64,000 nt of DNA from Dichotomopilus funicola (taxonomy: Eukaryota; Ascomycota; Sordariomycetes; Sordariales; Chaetomiaceae): contig NW_026944130.1 in the NCBI RefSeq assembly GCF_033296635.1, positions 1 to 64,000 on the forward strand, in the 5' to 3' direction. The position numbers and the translations under genes were made by a program. Below are positions 56,508-64,000 of the stretch, piece after piece; the first letter of the stretch is position 1, and each line of letters begins with the position of its first letter. The notes below the pieces were generated by a model. It saw only the letters and a program-made list of their open reading frames with translations, did not search any database and was not told where the DNA came from.

Positions 56508-59196
56508 AGACTATCCTATGATAAGCGAGAGGAAAATTATAGGGGTTAATGTCCCAGGGGTCAACGACAGAGCAACCGACCAGAAATAGATCGAGAGATG
56601 GATTGGTGTCGTCCATTCCCGTGGTGTGCCCGGATCACCGGGGCTCGGGCACGTTGACGAATCGTTTTGCGGTAAGACAAGGTCACAAGCGGAAAGAGTA
56701 TACTGAGCTTAGCAGACTAGATATGCAGAGAGGCCCGCCACGGGGCTGATGCCAGAACTTAAATACCCGTCACTCACCCTTATCGTCGTGTGTTTGTAAT
56801 CATCCTCCTTCCTTCGAGTACCTAGAGCCTTGTTAACTCTGTAGACCGGTTCGGAAAGTCGACCTGTAGCGTGACACCCGATTAAACCAGAAATGAGGCG
56901 AGGTGCTATCCAATAAGAACGGCATATTTCTTGGTCTCCCCTCCTCATCCAAACGCAGAGGCAGACAGACGCACTGCGGCCATCTGAGGTATGTCGCTTA
57001 TTGGGGCGATTTTGGACCGGCAGGCTGGCGGCATCAACTATGCACTGAGGCCATAGGGACTTCTGTCGCTATTGGGTGTGATGGTTGTTGAGCAGCTTGA
57101 CGTGATGATTATGGAGGGTTACTCAGGTTGGTTTGCGGTCAAGCTTTGGCTTTTGTGCGCGCCTCGCAACCCGCGAGATCATGTCAAAAAGTATCTACCA
57201 AGTTACAAACACTCTTTGGGACGTATCGCCGGGAGGGGGGCTCGGATAACCTCCTCGGGGAGATGGAACCACGGGAAGCAAAAGAGCGTTTGGACTGACG
57301 AGTGAAGATAAAGTGTTTTCAGTTAGTATTTACCTATAGCTCACTCGTTTGAAGGGCCCGGGCATGTGCGGGGGGCACGTGCGGGGGGCATTCTCTTAAC
57401 ACCAGCGTTAGGTCACCTCTGCAACCCGTAGGTTGTCCTGTTGATCATTAGGAATCGGACGAGGCAAATCGATATTGCAGATACCACAAAAATAAGCGTT
57501 GTACTGGCCCGTTTGGCGAATCATGGACAATACCCATTTCCTGCAACCACATGGGCCAGGAATGGGGTTGGAAAACGCCAAGAAGAATGCAACATTTTTT
57601 GGTTATCGATTCAGAAGCCATTGCTCATGAAAGGATTACTTGACTTAGCCTCTTCCCTGCTATTCTAGGTATGTACAGGCTACAGACTATGTGCACGAGG
57701 CCCAATCCGCCTCCTATTCCATCAATCCGATAATAACAGGTGGATCGAGTTGTGTACCTATGTCATTCCTAGAGCCCCACATCCACCCCACCATGAAACC
57801 AACGCAGCCCCTCCCAAGGTCAACGGATCGTCAACCTCGTCTCGAGACCCAAGCCTCGTGTTCCTAAGTCTTGGGTCTCGAGCATCTCCTCCATTGTGGC
57901 TGTCTGGTGCGGCAGAGGCCCATCCCCTGAGATTTCATCCGACTTGTGACCAGCCACAAAATGTGGTCTGGTGCTTTTCCTAGGGGATTGTCTAATTGCT
58001 TGGCAGGAGAGGAAATCAGACCGGCGGCCCGTAGAAGAAATTAGAATGCAATAGGTAAGCGACCTTATTTTGAAGCATGCTCTAGGTAGCATACGTCGCT
58101 GCGTCGCCGCTTTCTTTTTTCTTTGGGAAGGGGGAAAGGGAGGACCTGCGCAATAAAGTCAGAAGCCCCACAAAACATTGCCAGTTCCTTCCCAAAACGG
58201 CAATAACACCTCCAGCAAAAAGAGCAGAATGTGTTATAAGGAAGCGGCTCAGCTAATCCAACGTACTCCACCAACAACACACTCCAACCTAGGTAGGTCA
58301 CAGCGTTTACTACCTATGTAATCCACCTACCCAACGTCAAAATTGGAACGGCCCGGCCGCTCAAGACCCCGACCCGCGGCCCCCTACGTCTGATGTTGGG
58401 GACACCGACCGGATGGCCAGGGTGATTCTTAACTAGCGAGACCTAGCTACAGTACAGAAGCGGCACAGGAAGCAGGATAAGTAGGGCCGGGGGAAAAGAA
58501 GGAGAAGGAGGAGAAAAATAAGCGGAATGGAATGGCCGGGCTAGGACGGACGGACTGGCTTCGCGTCCTTCGGCCCTACCTCCATGGCCTGCCTTCCACG
58601 ACCTTAGCTGTAGCAGGACTGCAAGACTGCTATGAAACAGACTATGCGGCCCTTTGTGGGGGACTGGAACGCGCGCGTGCGCATGATGTAGCGTATCTGT
58701 TTTGAGTGTGTTTTTTTGGGAGAGGTTGTTGTTTTTATTCCGTTTATTTTTTCTGCTAGTTTTAGGCGGGCATGTATGCAGGAGTGTTCAAAAGCCTCTC
58801 TTCTTTCAGACCATCGTCAGCTGTTCTTCGATATCTAAATGTCCACTAGCGGCTATCCCCACTAACACCTCCTACAGGACCATCCGTCCTTTCAGTCCCC
58901 CCGTTTAATCCTGCATTCCACCGGCCATCCGTCAAGGCTGGCCTTAGCCCGGCCGCAACACCATAGGCTCGATGGTCCAGACGGAGGCTAGTGTCTCCAC
59001 GGGCTAGATGCACCGCTTGAAGGACCGCTGCTTTGTTGTGCTGCCGTGGTTAAATACCGTCCCGTCTCTTCCGGTCTAGGGGCTCTCGAACGATCCATAA
59101 TCATCAGCTCAAATTTTCCAATCTCACATCATCAACCTATCAAGCATACTTCACAGATCTTGGAGTTACACTCTCAGCAGACTTACCACCGTCACC
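56508..59196. other. Long gene-free region between two divergent genes
   Basis: About 2.7 kb separating the C2H2 gene (minus) and the MET22/HAL2-like gene (plus). Short frames only; none recognised. A strong hairpin at 57841-57882 is listed separately. GCACGTGCGGGGGG-type near-repeats lie at 57361-57390. From about 58500 to 59190 the DNA is CT-rich toward the plus-strand start codon, consistent with a fungal leader. Confidence 0.5.
57841..57882. repeat. 13-bp perfect inverted repeat with 16-nt loop
   Basis: CTCGAGACCCAAG at 57841-57853 is exactly complementary to CTTGGGTCTCGAG at 57870-57882. The stem includes XhoI-type CTCGAG palindromes at both outer ends. It could be a transposon end, a protein site or a structured transcript; no coding gene surrounds it. 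Confidence 0.7.
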
Positions 59197-60921
59197 ATGC
59201 AGCGCAACGTCCAAAACAATAGAAAACAGAACTCCGGAGGGGGCACTGGTAGCAACGGTACTAGTAACAACGGCGCCCCGACACCCACCAAGACCGCGCG
59301 CCGCAACGCATCGGCTGCTAATTCTAATGCTACTGTATCGAAGCCTGTTGCTCCCCAGCAACCGCAGCAGCAGCAGCGTTCCACAGCCGCCTCAACTTCA
59401 ACCCGGCAGGTGCAAGCCAGCAATGGCCAGCCGAGCAGCACTCACAACACCAGCACCAGCACCCGCACCAGCGCTACTGCTACTGCCAGCACGGCAACTG
59501 CCGTAGGCCAGCAACAACAGATTCCTATCCGTTCAGGTCCCGGAAAAAACACTGCTGCTGCTGCTGCTCCTGTTGCTGCTACTGGCCCAGCCAAGAAGAC
59601 CGCCGCCGCTGCGACCACAGCCGCTCCGAAGTACCCTGACCTCAAAAACGAGCGATACATCGCCGAGCTAGCCGTGCAACGCGTCGTGCTTGCAACCAAG
59701 ACCGTTCTCAACTCGATTCTCCCTCTTAGTCCTGACGCTCCCAGCTTTGGCGCCGCCCTCGGTCAAGTGAAGATGGCAGGCGCCAAAGCAGCCGGCGCCG
59801 CAAGCGGCGCCACAGCCGGCGCCATAGCCGTAGCCACAGCCGTGGCCAAAGCCGACGACTCGCCCGTGACAATCGCCGATTTCGCCGGGCAAGCACTCCT
59901 CATCGCCGCGCTGAACAAGGCGTTCCCCCGGGACGGCTTCCTCGGCGAGGAGACGGCCAAGGAGCTGCGTGCCAACCCGGCGATGGCGGAGAAGGTGTGG
60001 CAGCTCGTGAAGGCCACTAAGCTCGCGGATGCGGAACGCGAGACGCTGCTCGGCCGGCCCAAGTCCAAGGAGGAGATGCTGGCGCTGATTGACCTTGGCG
60101 GGAGCGTGGAGACGGCCGTGCCGGGGAAGCGGTACTGGGTGATGGACCCCTTGGACGGGACGTCGGCGTTTTTGCAGGGCGGGCAGTACGCCGTGGCTCT
60201 AGGGCTGGTGCAGAACGGGCGGGAGATATTGGGCGTCGTGGCGTGTCCGAACCTGCCGTACGAGGTAGCGTTTGCGTCGGCCGCTGTGATCGGGGGCCCG
60301 CCCTTGCCGGGCGGACAGGCCTGGATAGACGCACAGAGGTGGGTAGTGGGCGAAATACATGAGGCGATGGTTGGCGATGAAGGGCTGGGCATCATGATGG
60401 CGGCGGTGCGGGGCCACGGCGTGACGATTCGGAAGGTCGGGAAGGGCAAGTTGGGCAAGTCCGCACAGGTCGACCGCAGCGGGCTCCGGCAGCCGCCCAT
60501 CACAGAGCCGTATCCCGGCCCGGCCAAGTTTAAGAAGCTAGTCTTTGTCGATTCGGAGAACAGCCCCAAGACGCGGGTGGATAAGCTCAAGCTGTTCACC
60601 GGGGGCTGCTCCGGGGCCGTGCAGCTATACTCGTCACATGTGCGGTACGCTGTCATGGCCCTGGGCGACCGCAGCTGGACGCAGATCCGTTGGCCGAAGG
60701 CCCCTAACGAGAAGGGCAAAGGAAGGTGGTCGATCTGGGATCATGTCGGCACGCCGCTCATTTACACCCAGTCTGGGCCGGGCGTGGTGACGGATCTGCT
60801 CGGTAACAACCTGCGGTACGACGAGGGGAGGAACTTGGAGAGTACTTGGGGCGTAATCACGGCCGACGCGACGATGCACCGGCAGATCGTTGACATGGTG
60901 GCTGCCATGCCCAAGTTCTGA
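59197..60921 (+). CDS. 3'(2'),5'-bisphosphate nucleotidase-like phosphatase (MET22/HAL2 type)
   Basis: Predicted Mg-dependent, lithium-sensitive phosphatase that removes PAP made during sulfate assimilation. Single exon, 574 aa, far longer than the usual 350-400. The first 145 residues are Asn/Ser/Thr/Ala/Gln-rich and look disordered. The family fold then begins (KNERYIAELAVQRVVLATKT), interrupted by an Ala/Gly-rich insert near residues 190-216 (GAKAAGAASGATAGAIAVAT). Metal motifs: DDSPVTIADFAGQ (about 220), GFLGEETAKE, the DPxDGT box WVMDPLDGTSAF (Asp317, Asp320) and the late WDHVGTPLIYTQSG (Asp515). All catalytic acids appear present. TGGCSGAVQLYSSHVRYAVM is the family's substrate region. 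Because some residues vary (WDHVGTPL where WDHAAGSL is usual), it may be a divergent paralogue rather than the main PAP phosphatase, so I withhold the gene symbol. Confidence 0.88.
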   Translation: MQRNVQNNRKQNSGGGTGSNGTSNNGAPTPTKTARRNASAANSNATVSKPVAPQQPQQQQRSTAASTSTRQVQASNGQPSSTHNTSTSTRTSATATASTATAVGQQQQIPIRSGPGKNTAAAAAPVAATGPAKKTAAAATTAAPKYPDLKNERYIAELAVQRVVLATKTVLNSILPLSPDAPSFGAALGQVKMAGAKAAGAASGATAGAIAVATAVAKADDSPVTIADFAGQALLIAALNKAFPRDGFLGEETAKELRANPAMAEKVWQLVKATKLADAERETLLGRPKSKEEMLALIDLGGSVETAVPGKRYWVMDPLDGTSAFLQGGQYAVALGLVQNGREILGVVACPNLPYEVAFASAAVIGGPPLPGGQAWIDAQRWVVGEIHEAMVGDEGLGIMMAAVRGHGVTIRKVGKGKLGKSAQVDRSGLRQPPITEPYPGPAKFKKLVFVDSENSPKTRVDKLKLFTGGCSGAVQLYSSHVRYAVMALGDRSWTQIRWPKAPNEKGKGRWSIWDHVGTPLIYTQSGPGVVTDLLGNNLRYDEGRNLESTWGVITADATMHRQIVDMVAAMPKF

Positions 60922-61226
60922 ACGTATGTTTTGTTTTGTTGGAGAAAGAGAGAGAGATCGGAGTTGGGGCGTTGGTTAGTTGGTTGGGTGCTTTTCCACA
61001 GGGTCAAACTAGGTAGCAGGGTCAATGTCGAAGTAACGGCTGTAACAAACTTGTCATCATGCGTCGACCGTACGGTACGTGCTGCGATGAATCAATTCAC
61101 TTTTTGTGAATTCCTTACCTAACCTTCCGACTCGAGAGGAGAACGCCATCATCCCTCAAACGCCCTTAACCTAGCTTAACCCCCACCAACCACTTTCCCG
61201 CCCTCCTCTCCGTTGAACCGACTGTA
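60922..61226. other. Convergent 3' region
   Basis: 305 bp between the ends of the MET22/HAL2-like gene and the SERAC1-like gene. Nothing else seen. Confidence 0.6.
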
Positions 61227-61498
61227 TTAAAGGTTTCCGTCCCCCCCAACCATCTCCCCTCCCCCCTTCCCAGAAGCAGCAGCAGCAGCAGCACCCCCCA
61301 TCTCCCTCACAGCATCAGCACAATACCGCACCAACGCATCCGCCACCATCCAAAACCCCTGATCCGCTGGTGTCTCGAACCGGACCATACCCCGGTGATC
61401 GGCTGCGATGCCTGTTCGCTCGGCGCTATCGTCGTGCGGTGGTGCGGCGCTGGTGGGGGGGACTATGAAGACTGCTTTGCCGAGGGTGAAGAGCGGGG

Positions 61499-61552
<54 letters not shown>

Positions 61553-62583
61553 TGAAGGCTGGGTGGGGGTTAGTGGCGGAAGAGGGCCGGGAGGAGGGGA
61601 GGAGGAGGAAGAAGACAGAAGAGTTGCGATGCGTCTACTGCGCAGCCCCAGCGTCAGTTTCAGTTTCAGTTTTGGGCTCCATCCCAGATAAGTCTTTTTC
61701 TGCTCCCAGAAATAAAAGATCCGGAACTGCGGCATCAGCGGGATAAAGAAGTCGGTAATATTCTGCAGTGTCTCTGATTCGTGCTCGAGTACGGCGACGA
61801 GATCGGACCGGCGACTGGCCATTCCTAGTGTTGCGGCGGCACCGGTGAGTTTGAGATAGGCTAGCCATGTTGCTTTGGAGGTGCTGTAGTGGGGTGTGCC
61901 GAAAAAGAGGATGCTATAGGTGTGTGTGAAGATGGCGTGGTCTGTCTGGCCGGTTCTCGTTTGGGCGTAGCACAGGGCCTTATGGTGGTTGGTGTGGGAT
62001 TCGAAGAAAGGATTAAGAGCAGAGGGTAAACTTACGCGTTTCACGACGATGCCACCAAGAGAGTGACAGAGGAAAATGATGGGCTTGTCAGCGGTGCCCG
62101 AGAGCTGAAATGTTATGTGTCATCAGCAAGCCGTGTATGTCCCAGATGACGGGCTACTATTTTAGGGAAGTTGTCTATAAATACTTACTTTCCTGTAGGT
62201 TGACAAGTCCTCGACCAGTGTGTGGGCATGATCATGAATCCGATCCTGGGATGGGTCGGCCCCCGTCAAGGATGAGAAGCTACCATTATATCCCCAGACA
62301 AGCACACGTGCGTTTTGAACATAGCGGGGTAGAAACTGAGGGTCACTAAGCCAACATATGCCGGAGTCTACCGTCGTCCAAGTCCCAAGGGCATTCCCGT
62401 TTAAGCCGTGAACGGCAACAATACTGAAACGAGGTGGATAGGTTGTTAGCCGACCGAACTTCGACGCTCTACAGTCAATGCCCTGCGGGTTTGAACGTAC
62501 TCCACCTCCGGTTCCATAGGGGGTGGTGGACGGTGTATCTCACGGATGCCATACTTGACTTCCTCTTCCCTTGCCCAACCCAT
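61227..62583 (-). CDS. SERAC1-like alpha/beta hydrolase
   Basis: Serine-hydrolase fold protein of the SERAC1/DUF676-like lipase group; substrate unknown, possibly lipid. Five exons: 62583-62501, 62423-62189, 62104-62036, 61978-61639 and 61558-61227, giving 352 aa, in frame throughout. The front VKYGIREIHRPP leads to DIVAVHGLNGNALGTW, then FLPRYVQNARVLVWGYNG. The nucleophile elbow is FLCHSLGGIVVKR (Ser about 121). Next come ILFFGTPHYSTSKATWL, ESETLQNITDFFIPL and FRIFYFWEQKKTYLG. The last intron (donor GTAGAC, CTAAC branch, CACCCAG acceptor) is needed: spliced, the (CAA)17 strand of the repeat reads polythreonine and continues into FIVPPTSAAPPHDDSAERTG with the late His in ADHRGMVRF; unspliced, it reads polyglutamine and stops. 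This domain often heads NACHT/STAND proteins, but here it stands alone. Confidence 0.78.
61499..61549. repeat. (TTG)17 microsatellite inside the SERAC1-like gene
   Basis: Seventeen perfect TTG units on the plus strand, that is (CAA)17 on the gene's strand, at the start of the last exon. Read as Thr codons (ACA) in the proposed spliced frame and as Gln codons (CAA) if the intron just upstream is retained. Copy number is likely to vary between strains. Confidence 0.9.
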
Positions 62584-63100
62584 CCTCCCTCATCAAAGTA
62601 CAGAGAGGTAACTAGGCCCGGATGCTAACACAAGGGGGCCTGAAACTAGACTGCCATCGGTACAAATGTGAGAAAAGGCTGGGCGATAAAGCAGCAGAAT
62701 GAAGCGTATCGGAGAAGGGTAAAAGAGGAGGAAAGGAAAAATGTAAATAAAATCTATTTCAGCTCCATTAATGTTCTTTGTGAGATAGGATAATTGGTCT
62801 CTGGGCGCTCTCCAGCTTCCCCGGACTCAGGTAGGGTTCACTGCAGGCTTTTTCTGTTGCGCTTCCTTCTGAAACATGAGGATGCACGGTGAGCGCTTAC
62901 CTGCAGCAGTGCGAACAACCATGAGTTCCCAGCCAATAGATCGGACGTTACCCCTCCTCCCTTACCACACTCCAACACTACCAATTTTCAAGAAAATCAT
63001 GGGAGTTTTCGTATTGCTATTATGGCGAGATGCTTAAGCTTATGAAAGCTAAACCAAGAAACACCTACATGCTAGTTTTTAACCAACTTCTATGCAATAT
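62584..63100. other. Promoter of the SERAC1-like gene and 3' end of the P450 gene
   Basis: About 517 bp, A/T-richer than its flanks. No gene supported. Confidence 0.55.
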
Positions 63101-64000
63101 TTATTTTCCAGATGAGGCATGCTTTGTGACCGCCACGCGGCAGCCATCCGCGCTGGAAAGGACGAGTGTCAGCTTCTGTTTCTCAGTATCCACAGGCTCG
63201 ATGACCTCCCCCTTAGGCATTTCGATCGAAGAGTATGTCTGGAGAAGCCGGACGATGGTGTATGACACTTCCATCAGCGCAAAATCTTCACCCAGGCATT
63301 GCCGTGGCCCACCGATGAAAGGGAAGAATCCCCATCCAATGCCGCGCAGCTCACCCGTTTCCCAACGCTCAGGCCGGAAGTCGTCAGCATCCAGCCCAAA
63401 GAGATTTTTCCGCCGTGAGTTGACATATTGCGAGAACACAACAAGCTCTCCTTTTCGGACAAGAATTGGCTTGTTTCCATCTGGGCCACCACCGGTTGGT
63501 AACAACGTCGTCTTAACGGCCTCGCGGTTGTTTAGTGGCACCGGTGGATACAAACGCAAGCTCTCCTTCACCACACACGCCAGGAAGGGCATGTCCCTAA
63601 TCTGGGCACGCGTAGGGTTTGTCAGGTCGCCCATAACGCCCTGGACTTCACCACGTAGCCGCTCGAGCACTTGTGGGTGGCGTACCAACAACCGGCTGAT
63701 TCGGGGATGGAATTGTTAGCAATGGACAAATCTGTGATGTAATAAACGGATAAGGAATGATGAGGATAATAACACAAAACAAGATAAAGATAAAAAAAGA
63801 AGAAAAGGGGATGGAAGAAAATAACGGGAAGAACCCCGGGAAAGGACCTACAAAGTCCACAACAAACAGCAAGCCGTGGTATCTCTCCCGGCGAGTAAGA
63901 CGTTAAGCAGCTGATCGCGGAGATCAATGTTACTAGTAGACTCCGCTGCCAGCTGCTTGATAAACCAGGAGGCGGATTCATCCTCATTTGCCTTCTCCGT
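63101..64000 (-). CDS. Cytochrome P450, CYP52-like (3' part, runs off the window)
   Basis: Heme monooxygenase, likely an alkane or fatty-acid terminal hydroxylase; membrane-anchored in the ER by family knowledge. Partial: the exon entering at 64000 ends at 63852, a 156-bp intron follows, and the last exon is 63695-63101. Exon 1 here holds SASWFIKQLAAES and the I-helix oxygen-activation motif LLAGRDTTACCLLW. The last exon has the ExxR pair in CVVKESLRLYPPVPLNNREA, TTLLPTGGGPDG (typical of CYP52), NLFGLDADDFRPERW, and the heme loop FPFIGGPRQCLGEDFA with the Cys ligand. The frame joins as phase 2 (TT plus C) to give WTFRLLVRHPQV. The N-terminal 250-300 residues lie beyond the right edge, so integrity is unknown. 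Confidence 0.9.

Noticed and set aside
61395..61746. Plus-strand frames with polyCys or polyVal runs
   Set aside because: They are the antisense reading of the (TTG)17 repeat inside the SERAC1-like gene.

Overview
The window is nuclear DNA of a filamentous ascomycete, most likely a sordariomycete (Sordariales-like). Evidence: short spliceosomal introns (about 55-480 bp, GTNNGN donors, CTAAC-type branch points), fungal-only families (Zn2Cys6 regulators, DUF3176, CYP52-type P450, the Sordariomycete-style OMP decarboxylase with a long internal insertion), long low-complexity extensions on conserved enzymes, and transposon relics carrying TGG-to-TAG stops of the kind repeat-induced point mutation (RIP) produces. 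All gene models were read by hand from the sequence: exon ends rest on splice consensus, reading-frame continuity and family motifs, not on transcripts.

Layout. 1-19 kb is mostly conserved housekeeping: RVB1 (AAA+ ATPase), a 3.1 kb gene-free leader, a very large HMG-box regulator, dynactin p150Glued and SRP19/SEC65. 19.6-23.3 kb holds a CCCH zinc-finger protein, then a decayed patch: a calcineurin-like phosphoesterase pseudogene whose middle is inverted, abutting a broken pogo/Fot1-type transposase. 23.4-34.2 kb is a co-oriented minus-strand group: a secreted GH39-like glycoside hydrolase, a maltose-permease-type MFS sugar transporter, a C2H2 plus Zn2Cys6 hybrid regulator, and an intracellular-looking GH31 alpha-xylosidase-like enzyme. 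Together they make a plausible catabolic unit for xylose- or arabinose-containing oligosaccharides: outside cleavage, uptake, inside cleavage, dedicated regulator. 34.2-37.6 kb is gene-poor with a Tc1-like transposase relic. 37.7-47.1 kb carries a DUF3176 membrane protein, an epoxide hydrolase and a Zn2Cys6 regulator.

48.4-54.5 kb has pyr4/URA3 and PIS1 (phosphatidylinositol synthase), divergent around 3.8 kb without a convincing gene. 55.4-56.5 kb is a C2H2 protein gene with an in-frame TAG in the middle of an otherwise intact frame. 59-64 kb has a MET22/HAL2-like phosphatase with an unusual Ala/Thr/Ser-rich front, a SERAC1-like alpha/beta hydrolase containing a (TTG)17 repeat whose reading frame depends on splicing, and the 3' part of a CYP52-like P450 running off the right edge.

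Strongest leads: the sugar-utilisation gene group, the in-frame TAG in the C2H2 gene, the internally inverted pseudogene, and the splicing-dependent repeat.
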